Below are positions 27,093 to 35,683 of a stretch of 64,000 nucleotides of DNA, piece by piece. Location of the stretch: NCBI RefSeq assembly GCF_010365105.1, contig NZ_JAAFGZ010000001.1, positions 124,001-188,000 of the forward strand. Reading direction: 5' to 3'. Each line of letters opens with the position of its first letter. Positions within the stretch are counted from its first letter, which is position 1. Source of the stretch: Polaromonas sp. GTDB taxonomy: Bacteria; Pseudomonadota; Gammaproteobacteria; Burkholderiales; Burkholderiaceae_C. Below the pieces are notes generated by a model that worked only from the letters and a program-made list of their open reading frames with translations, did not search any database and was not told where the DNA came from. The translations under genes and the position numbers were made by a program.

Positions 27093-28537
27093 TGCTCAAG
27101 CCTCAGGACCGCAAACGGGGATCACCACAGCGGGCCGTCAACTACCTGTTTGCAAAAGTGGACGCCAGAGGCGTGCCCAGAAAAAACGTGGAATTGATCT
27201 GCGGCTCGCCGCAAACGTTTGTCCAGATTGCCAGCAGGCTGACTTTTTACAAACGTTATGACTCCTTGGTAATTGGTTTCGCTCCCGGCGATGCCCCAAC
27301 ACCCCGGCAGATCGGGCTTTTCCTCCGTGACTTTGAACGCACCGCATTTCCGTCGATGCGCGATCGGGTCTGCTGGATGGTGGTGCTTCATGAAAATGAG
27401 GTGAGCCCGCATCTGCACATTTTGGTGGCTCAGGTGGATCTCCTGAGCGGCAAGCAGTTCAGCGTGCTGGCGCATGGTGCGCGACCCTTGCGCCAATTGT
27501 GTGAGCAGTGGAATCTGACCATGCACTGGGCCAGCGTCCACGATCCTTTTCGGGCCCGGCTTGCTTCCTGGGCCGAGGAAGTTCACATCCTGAACAAATC
27601 GCCCGATTGCACACTGCCGATTGGAACGCCGGTTCATGACCATTGCCGCAAACAAGCCCTTGCTGCTGTGCTGGCCGGCAGGGTGAACTGCCAGGCAGAC
27701 ATGGCGAGCGAAATGGAAAAAATTGGCGAAGTCGTGCGTACTGACATCCGCTCCATCACGGTGGATCTACCCGGAATCGAACCGCGTCCTAAGTCGGGCA
27801 GCACGCATGTGCGATTGGCGGGCCTGCTTTATGCAAAGGCCTTCAACCTTGCTTTGGTGCTGAGCATGCTTGCTCCGACACCTGTGCTACCAAGATTTTG
27901 GAAACGGAACGAGGACGAGGATGACCTCCAGCGCGCCTCCAAGCTGCAGGCCGATCTGGCGCTTAAAACGGCAAAACATGCCATCGAGTTCCGGCGCCGT
28001 TTTGCTTTCAACAGCAAGCGTGCACGCCACAGCATCGTCACCGAAATTGCCATCGCCACCGAACGTGCGATGCCGGCGTTTCGCGCCGACCTGGGTGTAC
28101 ACCCCGACCGCCACCTTTTTATCCACTCCACCATCGAATCCAACCATGAACGCCAATCCACCACCCCATGCATTGATGACCCAGTTCACCTTGACCGCCC
28201 TGAATCGGTATCTGGAGGAGGCCGTGCCTACGCTGGTCGAAAAGACGCTGGTGGAACGTCTTCCAGACCTGTGTCGACAGGTCTTGCCGCCGTTTTTCAA
28301 GGAGCATTCCGACAGGCTTTTGATGCCGCTGTTGACAGAATACTTCGCCAGCCGCTCCAGCGACTTCTCCGCCGCCTTGGTGGCGCAGCTCGAGCCGGTG
28401 GTGCGGGAGTCGGTACGAATGAGCTGCCAGGAGATCGCGAGGGAAGTCGAGTTGCCGCCGAGCGCGCCACCGCTGCTCTGAGCTTTCTTGAAGGGGAAAA
28501 GCCAAAGCCAAAGCAAAAGTCCTCGCCGATTGCGTAA
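27089..28537 (+). CDS. Relaxase / mobilisation nuclease
   Basis: 482 residues. The N-terminal 250 residues carry relaxase features: QRAVNYLFAKVDARG near the start, then the metal-binding histidine motif in VVLHENEVSPHLHILVAQVD (H..HLH, motif III type). This kind of enzyme nicks oriT and leads the strand during conjugal transfer. The catalytic Tyr is not assigned with confidence. ATG 27089 has a strong AAGGAG site. The last 130 or so codons overlap another, better-looking frame (28146-28481) and read as Gly/Arg/Ala-rich low-quality protein, so the C-terminus may be frameshifted or dispensable. No type IV secretion genes are present, so the element would be mobilisable rather than self-transmissible. 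Confidence 0.75.
   Translation: MMLKPQDRKRGSPQRAVNYLFAKVDARGVPRKNVELICGSPQTFVQIASRLTFYKRYDSLVIGFAPGDAPTPRQIGLFLRDFERTAFPSMRDRVCWMVVLHENEVSPHLHILVAQVDLLSGKQFSVLAHGARPLRQLCEQWNLTMHWASVHDPFRARLASWAEEVHILNKSPDCTLPIGTPVHDHCRKQALAAVLAGRVNCQADMASEMEKIGEVVRTDIRSITVDLPGIEPRPKSGSTHVRLAGLLYAKAFNLALVLSMLAPTPVLPRFWKRNEDEDDLQRASKLQADLALKTAKHAIEFRRRFAFNSKRARHSIVTEIAIATERAMPAFRADLGVHPDRHLFIHSTIESNHERQSTTPCIDDPVHLDRPESVSGGGRAYAGRKDAGGTSSRPVSTGLAAVFQGAFRQAFDAAVDRILRQPLQRLLRRLGGAARAGGAGVGTNELPGDREGSRVAAERATAALSFLEGEKPKPKQKSSPIA
28146..28481 (+). CDS. Small protein overlapping the relaxase 3' end in another frame
   Basis: 111 residues starting at ATG 28146: MNANPPPHALMTQFTLTALN, then RYLEEAVPTLVEKTLVERLP and a helical body to REVELPPSAPPLL. 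Codon third positions are GC-rich and the composition is that of a real acidic helical protein, better than the relaxase frame over the same bases. No family recognised; a role with the relaxase or in DNA partition is a guess. Either it is a true out-of-frame overlapping gene, or a frameshift separated it from the relaxase. No ribosome site is seen upstream. Confidence 0.55.
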   Translation: MNANPPPHALMTQFTLTALNRYLEEAVPTLVEKTLVERLPDLCRQVLPPFFKEHSDRLLMPLLTEYFASRSSDFSAALVAQLEPVVRESVRMSCQEIAREVELPPSAPPLL

Positions 28538-28610
28538 CGCTGAGACATGCAAATGAAACAAATCTTGTATCGGAAGACCTTGGTTTCGTGCCGGAGTTTG
28601 ATACGGCATG

Positions 28611-28696
28611 GCCATACCGGTACGACGTGCCGTTCCGGTATGGCGAACCGCGATGTTGAACCGCAATGGCGTTCCGGATTGGCGTTCCGGATTGGC
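28611..28696. repeat. Iteron-like repeats upstream of kfrA
   Basis: Three direct copies of GTTCCGG(T/A)(A/T)TGGC at 28632, 28671 and 28684 (the last two in tandem, 13-base period) and one inverted copy GCCATACCGG at 28611, which forms a 10-bp inverted repeat with CCGGTATGGC (28635-28644). This lies 115-200 bases before the kfrA start and is a likely operator or partition-type binding site. Confidence 0.75.
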
Positions 28697-28812
28697 TGTG
28701 CCGGCGGGCGAAATGGGTCGCGCAGATCACCAAGCCCTACTCCGCCTCTAGCGATGCTTATCAAATCAATTCATTGCCGTGTGACGGCTCAAACACTGAA
28801 GGAATTCACCCC

Positions 28813-29871
28813 ATGGGAAAAGCAGTGACCTACGAAGAAGTTGCAGAGAAAGCCGAACTGCTGGTTCAACAAAATGTGAAGCCGACCATCAGGGCCGTGA
28901 AAGGGGCTCTGGGTGGACGAAGCAGTGACGACGTTGCGCGGCACATGAAAAAGTGGCACGAAAACGAGTCAGCCATGTTGCAAAAGAGCTGGCGCATGCC
29001 TGACAGTATCAGTATCGCTGTTGATCTGGAAATTGGACGGCGAACAGCCGAAGTCGAAGCCCGTGCGAATGAAGGCAGGGCGCTGACAAGCCAGAAAACC
29101 GATGAGCTGTTTGAAGAAGTCGGGAAAATGCATGAAGACGAGCGCAAAGCCTGGGCCAGCGAGCGGGTTCAATTGGAAACCGATGCCGAAATGGGGCGTC
29201 GTAATTCGGCGGAAACGGTGAAGCTGCGTGGGCAGGTACGCCAGCTTGAACTTGATCTCCAGACGCGCACCGTACAGCTTGAAGCTTCAATCCAAAAGGT
29301 CGCTGATCTGCAAATTTCAGCGACTTCCGTGCAGGAAATCCATGAGCAGGCGCGTACCGCTGAAATCGACGCCAAGGTCCAGCGCAAGTTTCTGGAGGAA
29401 CTGAGTGAATTGCATCGTACCAATAGGGATGACTGGAACGAGGAACGGATTCAGTTGAGGAAAGACGCTGAGGCAGGACGCCGCGATTCGGCCGAGAACG
29501 CCCAATTGCGTGAGCAGATGCTTAAACTGGAGGCGGATGTTCAGAGTGCTAACACTCGTTTCAATAAGTTGGCCGCACAGCAAGAAGGGCTAAAGCTTAC
29601 GGCTGATTCAGCGCAGGAGTTCCAAGATCGGGCGCGAGTCGCAGAGGCTGCCGTGAAGGACCTGCAAAAAGAACGTGATCATTACAAACTTCAGGCCGCG
29701 ATCAATGCACAGATGTTTGAGCCTTTGTTGGATCAAATCGAGGCCGATGTTCAGGCACCGATGAGCGCCACGGTAGGACACCCTCCGATTGCAGCAGCTT
29801 TCGATGGTGCCATTCATCTTGCTTCTGCTGATTTTGCAGAGGGAGTCACGAAAGGAGCAGCCGCCCACTGA
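28813..29871 (+). CDS. kfrA: KfrA-like DNA-binding coiled-coil protein
   Basis: 352 residues. An N-terminal KfrA-type DNA-binding domain (MGKAVTYEEVAEKAELLVQQ, PTIRAVKGALGGRSSDDVARHMKKWH) is followed by a long coiled coil of about 200 residues rich in Glu, Gln, Leu and Arg, which includes a duplicated block (DEERKAWASERVQLETDAEM and DDWNEERIQLRKDAEAGRR). KfrA proteins of broad-host-range plasmids repress their own promoter and form filaments that help partition. Here it sits behind iteron-like repeats, supporting autoregulation. ATG 28813 has an AAGGAA site. It is convergent with hsdR, 35 bases away. A plasmid-derived gene in a chromosomal context is the odd feature. Confidence 0.85.
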   Translation: MGKAVTYEEVAEKAELLVQQNVKPTIRAVKGALGGRSSDDVARHMKKWHENESAMLQKSWRMPDSISIAVDLEIGRRTAEVEARANEGRALTSQKTDELFEEVGKMHEDERKAWASERVQLETDAEMGRRNSAETVKLRGQVRQLELDLQTRTVQLEASIQKVADLQISATSVQEIHEQARTAEIDAKVQRKFLEELSELHRTNRDDWNEERIQLRKDAEAGRRDSAENAQLREQMLKLEADVQSANTRFNKLAAQQEGLKLTADSAQEFQDRARVAEAAVKDLQKERDHYKLQAAINAQMFEPLLDQIEADVQAPMSATVGHPPIAAAFDGAIHLASADFAEGVTKGAAAH

Positions 29872-29906
29872 TACTCCCCTTCGTTCCTTTCGTGGACAAG
29901 TCGCCT

Positions 29907-32900
29907 TCACTGGCTCGTCATCGCGTAAACCATGTCCCCGACAGTCCGCCGGAACGAATCATTTTCCACGAACAGCTTGTAAATCTGTGTGTCTTCCTTG
30001 AGCAGGATCTGCATCGCCTTGCCCAGCGCCTGGTCGTGGGCCATGCGCGCGGTGTGGGGCGTGTTTTCCTTGGCATTTTGATAGGCCGCATTGGCCGCGA
30101 CCTTGGGCGCAATGTCTTCACGGATGCGCTTGGCCACGCGGTCGCCATCGGTAAACAGGGTGCCAAAGTTGTCGTTGAAGGTCTTGAGGATGTGGCTCAG
30201 GCGGTCCAGCTCGGGCTCCCCCCTGTGGCCGCCGCCTTCCACTGGAACGGGCTCAATTTCGGCATCGAGGTCCGCCAGCGCAATTTTCAAGTGTTCCTTT
30301 TTCTCGACGCGGTAGCTGTCCATGTCAATGGTATCCAGGATGCCCGTCGCCAGGTCTTCGTCGATGGGCGCTGGCAGCTTGGTCACCAGCAGGTTGAGCA
30401 AAATCGAGAGCTTTTCCCACCCCGCATTGCTGCAGGTAGTGATGGAGGCCAAAAAGTCGTAGGTTCGGCAGAATGCTTTGGCCTTGCCTTTGAAGTCCAC
30501 CTGTTGGTCTTCGTCCAGCGTGTCGGTGTAAACCGTTTTGCAGGCATCCAGAATTGGGTCGAGCTGGTCGCGCTCCACCCCAGCCAGAAACAACGCCACA
30601 AACTGATCGACCTGCTCCAGCGAATACACCTGCGCGCCATCGAGCGCGGCTTTCAGATCGTTCAGCTTGTTCGGGTCGGTCTCTTCGCTCAGCAGCGTGG
30701 TGCGAAAGTAATCCTGAAACGCCAGCGTGATGCCTTCGCTGTTGTTCTGGAAGTCCAGCACAAAGCAGTCGCGCTTTTGCGGATGCGCCCGGTTCAGGCG
30801 CGACAGCGTCTGCACCGCCTTGATGCCCGAAAGCGTCTTGTCCACATACATCGTGTGCAGCAGCGGTTCGTCATATCCGGTCTGGAACTTGTCGGCGCAA
30901 ATCAAAAAGCGAAACGGATCATCCTGAATCTTGTCCGCAATGTCCTTGCTGGCAAAGCCATTGAGTGACGCTTCGCTCACCTTGGCGCCGCCAAATTCAT
31001 GCTCGCCCGAGAATGCCACGATGGCCTGGTAAGGGCTTTTGCGCTCCACCAGATACGCCTTGAACGCCTGGAAATATTGCACCGCGCGCTCAATGCCGCT
31101 GCACACCACCATGGCGCGCGCCTGCCCGCCGATCTTGCCGGCGGCCATCACCTGCTCGTGAAAGTGGTCCACCATGATTTCGGCCTTGAGCCGGATGGCA
31201 TGGTCGTGGCTCTCCACATACCGGCGCAGCTTCTTTTTGGCCCGCTTGATGTCGAACTCCGGGTCGTCCTCGGTCATCTTGACCAGCTTGTAATAGCTGT
31301 CCACCGGCGTGTAGGCTTTCAGCACATCCAGGATGAAACCCTCCTGCACCGCCTGCTTCATGGTGTAGCTGTGAAACGGCCGGTGCCTGACCTTGCCCTG
31401 CGCGTCAGGCGGCAGTGCCTCGCCAAACATTTCCAGCGTCCGGTTCTTGGGCGTGGCGGTGAAGGCAAAGTAGCTGGCATTCGTCATCATCTTGCGCGCC
31501 GCCATGCGCTGCGCCAGCGCATCGTTCACCACGTCCTCGGAGTCGGTTTCGGCCTCTTGGCCGCCGGCGGCTGCGGCGGCATCCCCCAGCGTTTCGCTCA
31601 TGGAGGCCGCCGTTTTGCCGCTCTGGCTGGAATGCGCCTCGTCGATCAGGATGGCGAAATGGCGTCCCCGGTGCTCGTCGCCAATGACCTTGAGCACAAA
31701 CGGAAACGTCTGGATGGTGGAAATGATGATCTTCTTGCCATCGGCAATGAACTGGCGCAGCTGCTCCGTTTTTGAACTGGCGCCGCCCGTCACGGCCCCC
31801 ACCGTGGCGCCCACCTGCATGAACTGCTTGATGGTTTTTTGAATCTGGTCGTCCAGAATGCGCCGGTCCGTCACCACGATCACCGAGTCGAACGCCTCTT
31901 TGCCTGCGTGCCGCACGCCAATCAGCTGGTGCGCCAGCCAGGCAATCGAGTTCGACTTGCCGCTGCCCGCCGAATGCTGAATCAGGTAGCGCTGGCCCAC
32001 GCCGTGCTCGCGTACATGGCGCAGCGCTTGGCGCACCACACCCAGCTGGTGATAGCGCGGAAACACTTGGCTGCGCTTTTTCTTGCCGGTCCTGGCGTTT
32101 TTGGATGCAACGATCTGGGCGTAGTTTTCCAGAATGTCGGTCAGCCCGGCCGGGGTCAGCAACTCTTTCCAGAGGTAATCGGTTTTCAGCCCCAGCGGAT
32201 TGGGCGGGTTGCCTGCGCCGTCGTTGCAGCCTTTGTTCAGCGGCAAAAACCACGACGCCTTGCCTTTGAGTTCGGTACACATGCGCACCTCGCTGTCGTC
32301 CACCGCCAGATGCACCACGCAGCGGCCAAACTCGAACAGCTTTTCACGCGGGTCGCGGTCGCGCTTGTATTGCTCCACCGCGTCGTCCACCGTCTGCCGG
32401 GTCAGGCTGTTTTTCAGCTCAAAGGTGGCAATCGGCAGGCCGTTGATGAACAGGCCCAGGTCCAGCGCTCGGCGCGCTTCATCGACGCTGTAGGCAAACT
32501 GGCGGGTGACGACAAAGCGGTTTTTTGCATGCAGCGCTTGCGACGTGGCATTGCCCTCGGACGGCGTGCCGTAAAACAGGTCGAAATGGCCCGCCGGGTG
32601 GTGGTCGATGCCTTTGCGCAGCACGTCAATCACGCCGCGCTTTCCAATCTCGGACGACATGCGCGTCAGGAACTTCAGGCGGTTGATGTCCCTGGCGTCG
32701 GTGGTATCGGCGATGGCCAGCTTCTTGAGCACCTGGGGCTGGGTGGCGCGTAAAAAGGCGAACAGCTGCACCGTGTCCAGCGCATGGGCGCGGTCAAAGT
32801 CCTTGGGGTTGCCCGCCAGAAAACCTGTTCCGCCCCAGGCGGGGATTTCTTCGGCAGCCAAGGTTTGAACAGTGCCCGAATGGGCGTGAGCCGCAGGGCT

Positions 32901-32972
32901 CAGCCCGTCGGCGCCGGTCATGTGGCGAAAAATCAGGGTCTCAAGGCCTTTTTCGGAGAGGTCGGTGCGCAT
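29907..32972 (-). CDS. hsdR: Type I restriction enzyme, R subunit
   Basis: ATP-dependent translocase and nuclease of a type I restriction-modification system. About 1021 residues. The N-terminal nuclease domain has the PD-(D/E)xK element LFINGLPIATFELKNS, followed by helicase motifs: Walker A QHSAGSGKSNSIAWLAHQL, DEAH box LIDEAHSSQSGKTAA, and the motif region FTATPKNRTLEMFG. ATG 32972 (MRTDLSEKGLE) is preferred; a GTG at 32990 adds six residues. It follows hsdS by about 110 bases, last in the operon. The nuclease and motor residues look intact, so the system is probably active. Confidence 0.95.
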   Translation of the reverse strand: MRTDLSEKGLETLIFRHMTGADGLSPAAHAHSGTVQTLAAEEIPAWGGTGFLAGNPKDFDRAHALDTVQLFAFLRATQPQVLKKLAIADTTDARDINRLKFLTRMSSEIGKRGVIDVLRKGIDHHPAGHFDLFYGTPSEGNATSQALHAKNRFVVTRQFAYSVDEARRALDLGLFINGLPIATFELKNSLTRQTVDDAVEQYKRDRDPREKLFEFGRCVVHLAVDDSEVRMCTELKGKASWFLPLNKGCNDGAGNPPNPLGLKTDYLWKELLTPAGLTDILENYAQIVASKNARTGKKKRSQVFPRYHQLGVVRQALRHVREHGVGQRYLIQHSAGSGKSNSIAWLAHQLIGVRHAGKEAFDSVIVVTDRRILDDQIQKTIKQFMQVGATVGAVTGGASSKTEQLRQFIADGKKIIISTIQTFPFVLKVIGDEHRGRHFAILIDEAHSSQSGKTAASMSETLGDAAAAAGGQEAETDSEDVVNDALAQRMAARKMMTNASYFAFTATPKNRTLEMFGEALPPDAQGKVRHRPFHSYTMKQAVQEGFILDVLKAYTPVDSYYKLVKMTEDDPEFDIKRAKKKLRRYVESHDHAIRLKAEIMVDHFHEQVMAAGKIGGQARAMVVCSGIERAVQYFQAFKAYLVERKSPYQAIVAFSGEHEFGGAKVSEASLNGFASKDIADKIQDDPFRFLICADKFQTGYDEPLLHTMYVDKTLSGIKAVQTLSRLNRAHPQKRDCFVLDFQNNSEGITLAFQDYFRTTLLSEETDPNKLNDLKAALDGAQVYSLEQVDQFVALFLAGVERDQLDPILDACKTVYTDTLDEDQQVDFKGKAKAFCRTYDFLASITTCSNAGWEKLSILLNLLVTKLPAPIDEDLATGILDTIDMDSYRVEKKEHLKIALADLDAEIEPVPVEGGGHRGEPELDRLSHILKTFNDNFGTLFTDGDRVAKRIREDIAPKVAANAAYQNAKENTPHTARMAHDQALGKAMQILLKEDTQIYKLFVENDSFRRTVGDMVYAMTSQ

Positions 32973-33008
32973 GTTTTCTTTCTTATTCACTGCCCGTTGT
33001 GCTGAATT

Positions 33009-33060
33009 TGCTACTGATTAAATAGCTGCTTACACCCGTCCCTCTTGCGCTGGAGGCCGG
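33009..33060 (+). repeat. Repeat family B copy between hsdS and hsdR
   Basis: TGCTACTGATTAAATAGCTG then CTTAC, seven bases, and TTGCGCTGGAGG. It aligns without gaps with the copy at 34590. Intergenic. Confidence 0.75.
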
Positions 33061-33083
33061 AATGACCCTAAAAATGGGTTCGC

Positions 33084-34511
33084 TCAAGCTTGCAGTTCGC
33101 TCAATTCATCGCTGCCTGCGTCGCCGTCCTCCTCCTCGTCGGCCAGAGCGTCGGGCGTACTGGCTGGTTCATCGGCCTGCTGCGGCAAGCGCGCCGCCGC
33201 CTCGCGCACATCGAGCTTGCCGGTCACCACGTCGGCGATCAGACGGGTCCGGTATTCGCGCAGGAAGTCGATTTCGCGTTCGAGGCGGGCGATGGTCAGA
33301 TTTAACGGCTCTGACTCCAAAGCAATGTGTGCAACGATCTTTTTCTGTTCCGCAACAGGGCACCAAAGCAAAGGGAGCGCTGACACTTGACCGAGTCTGA
33401 GGTGTCCTACTGTGCTGCCATTAACTTCGACCTCAATATACGTGCGGACGACTGGGCCATAAATACTGTGAAGCAAGAATTCCCCGTCGAGTACAGCTGG
33501 ATCAGGGCGGTAGTACATCATCCGTTGCCCCATGCAGAGATTTTTTAAGTCAGGAACCATGCAAGCTTCACCAGCCGGTGCTTCCCGCGTGAAAAATACG
33601 TCGCCAACTCTCGGCGCGCCGCGCTGTGTCCAAATTTCATAATTTTTCTGATTTGTCGAATACGAGCCAGCTAGATTGAATCTGCCATGTCTGATGTTCG
33701 TTGTCCGCACCACGGTGAATGCACCGCCAGTAATCAAATCGGGCGTTCTGTTCTTGCAGTCAATGATGGCTATGCATAGCTGCTTTGCGCGCCGTACTTC
33801 CCAATGCTGCGGAATGTCCCTAAGCCAAGGAATGCCGGAGGGCTTGAGCGCGACGGTGGGATCAAGGCCACGGGTGACGGCGCGGTGGATGATGGCCTGC
33901 TTTTGCTCGGTGAGCAGCGCAATCACCCGGCGCTTGGCCCGAATCGTCCGTTCCAGCCGCCCGTTTGCCCAGTCCAGAAACCGCACAATCGCCGCCTGTT
34001 CTTCAGGCGGGGGAAGCAGGGCTTCGATGCGAAAGAGGTCGTCAGAGTAAAGCCGAAGGCGACTTTCGACCACGCCGGTGGACATCGCCTTGATCCGGGC
34101 CTTGTACGCGGGTGAACGTAACAAATGATGGAAGTACCAGGGCAAAGCATCCGGCCGGAATCGGTACACGCAATACGCCGGACTTGCGATTCCAGGGTAA
34201 TGCGATACGCCCATGCTTCCGTTCCATGCCAGCATGATGTTGATGACGAGATCATCGGGCTCAACGCGCTTGTACCCTACCAGCGACGCGGCGCGCGTGT
34301 CCTGTTCATCCTGGCCAGCCGCTCGCAGGCGCTGCGTAACACCGGTGAATTGAGAGACGCGCAACAGTTGTTCTTTGCCACTTGTCGAGCGCGAATCCAT
34401 TTCTTGCGCGACATATTTCATTCGTCGAACGGTCCAATGCGACGGTATCTCGCCAAGCCATCCCCCTTCTGCGAGTCGGTACGCCCCATACGGCTTGAGG
34501 TCAGCAATCAT
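33084..34511 (-). CDS. hsdS: Type I restriction enzyme, specificity subunit
   Basis: Determines the DNA sequence recognised by the HsdM2S methylase and HsdR complex. 475 residues with the usual two target-recognition domains and conserved helical spacers: the first spacer near residues 165-200 (PPPEEQAAIVRFLDWANGRLE) and a second, later spacer (CPVAEQKKIVAHIALESEPLN then FLREYRTRLIADVVTGKLDV). The C-terminal acidic tail is extended. The bipartite target cannot be predicted. It lies between the DUF1016 gene and hsdR, all on the minus strand, and starts 137 bases after the DUF1016 stop, a gap that holds a repeat family B copy. Confidence 0.93.
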   Translation of the reverse strand: MIADLKPYGAYRLAEGGWLGEIPSHWTVRRMKYVAQEMDSRSTSGKEQLLRVSQFTGVTQRLRAAGQDEQDTRAASLVGYKRVEPDDLVINIMLAWNGSMGVSHYPGIASPAYCVYRFRPDALPWYFHHLLRSPAYKARIKAMSTGVVESRLRLYSDDLFRIEALLPPPEEQAAIVRFLDWANGRLERTIRAKRRVIALLTEQKQAIIHRAVTRGLDPTVALKPSGIPWLRDIPQHWEVRRAKQLCIAIIDCKNRTPDLITGGAFTVVRTTNIRHGRFNLAGSYSTNQKNYEIWTQRGAPRVGDVFFTREAPAGEACMVPDLKNLCMGQRMMYYRPDPAVLDGEFLLHSIYGPVVRTYIEVEVNGSTVGHLRLGQVSALPLLWCPVAEQKKIVAHIALESEPLNLTIARLEREIDFLREYRTRLIADVVTGKLDVREAAARLPQQADEPASTPDALADEEEDGDAGSDELSELQA

Positions 34512-34589
34512 GCAGATGCTCCTTGCCGGTCAAACTGAAGCCGGACAGCATGGGTTGCGGTTCAAGCCCGCAATGACAGTCGGCAAAGG

Positions 34590-34645
34590 TGCTATTTATT
34601 TTGTAGCTGCTTGCGCTGATGCAGCGTGCGCTAAAAGCTATTTTC
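34590..34645 (+). repeat. Repeat family B, best-preserved copy
   Basis: TGCTATTTATTTTGTAGCTG, then CTTGCGCTGATGCAGCGTGC and GCTAAAAGCTATTTT. Located between the DUF1016 gene and hsdS. Used as reference for the other copies. Confidence 0.85.
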
Positions 34646-34648
34646 ATG

Positions 34649-35683
34649 CTAAATATCCGTATTGGCATCGGGTTCCGGCACGTTCAGCGCATAAAACTCG
34701 TGCAGCTTGGCGGCCAATAATTGTTTGTCCGGCAGTTGGGTCTGGTACTCGGCGACCAGCGCGGGGGAGAGTGAGCGGCTGAGCGCGTATTCGACCACTT
34801 CGCTGTCCTTGGAGGCGCACAGCAGCACGCCGATGGCCGGATTTTCATGGGGTTTGCGGTGGTCGCGGTCCAGGGCTTCGAGGTAGAAATTGAGTTTGCC
34901 CAGATGCTCGGGCGCAAAGGCGGTGACCTTCAGCTCAATGGCCACCAGGCAATTCAGTCCACGGTGGAAAAAGAGCAGATCCAGCGCGAAGTCCTGGCCG
35001 CCTACCTGAAGCGGGTATTCCGTGCCGATGTAGCAGAAGTCGCGTCCCAGCTCGGTTAGGAACCGCCCCAGGTTTTGCAGCAGCGCCCGGTGCAGGTCCA
35101 GTTCGGAGTGGCCGGCGGGAAGGCCCAGAAATTCAAGTTGGTAAGCATCCTTGAAAAACCCATCGGCTTGCGGATGCAATTCTCTCAACGCTGTTGAGAG
35201 TTTTGGCGGATTGAGTACGCATCGTTCAAAAAGGGCACTGTCGATTTGCCGTGCAACCTCCCGCACCGGCCAGCGGTTTTGCGCCGCCATCCGAAGGTAG
35301 AACTCGCGTTCTTCGCTTCGTTTCGAGCGGCTGAGAATGTGAAGATGGGACGACCACGGCAAAACTCTCAACAGCGGTGAGAGTTTTGCTTCATCACGGT
35401 AGGTCTCGAAAAACTGGCGCATGCGCCAGAGGTTTTGCGGCGAGAAGCCGCGCACGCCGGGTTCGCGCTGCGCGATGTAGGCCGCCAGTTGCACGACCGT
35501 TCCCTTGGCCCAGCCGTCGGCCTCGATCTTGTGGTGAAGGTATTCACCGATGTGCCAGTAGAGGTCGATCAGTTCGGTGTTCACGGCCTGCATCGCCCGC
35601 TGGCGTGACGTGTTGATCAGCTTCACCACTTCGGCGAAGGCGGCTTCGACCGGCGCAGGGGCGGCGACAGGTTTCTTGGCCAT
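34649..35683 (-). CDS. DUF1016 / YhcG-type PD-(D/E)xK nuclease-domain protein
   Basis: 344 residues. The N-terminal DUF1016 helical domain includes LYWHIGEYLHHKI and GFSPQNLWRMRQFFETY; the C-terminal nuclease-like domain has the pattern DFALDLLFFHRGLNCLVAIELK (acidic residue, then ExK) and NPAIGVLLCASKDSEVVEYAL. Its exact role is unknown; family members are found near restriction systems and mobile DNA. The ATG at 35683 shares its first base with the hsdM stop (TGATG), so it is coupled to hsdM; hsdS and hsdR follow on the same strand. Active-site Asp and Glu-x-Lys appear intact. Confidence 0.88.
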   Translation of the reverse strand: MAKKPVAAPAPVEAAFAEVVKLINTSRQRAMQAVNTELIDLYWHIGEYLHHKIEADGWAKGTVVQLAAYIAQREPGVRGFSPQNLWRMRQFFETYRDEAKLSPLLRVLPWSSHLHILSRSKRSEEREFYLRMAAQNRWPVREVARQIDSALFERCVLNPPKLSTALRELHPQADGFFKDAYQLEFLGLPAGHSELDLHRALLQNLGRFLTELGRDFCYIGTEYPLQVGGQDFALDLLFFHRGLNCLVAIELKVTAFAPEHLGKLNFYLEALDRDHRKPHENPAIGVLLCASKDSEVVEYALSRSLSPALVAEYQTQLPDKQLLAAKLHEFYALNVPEPDANTDI

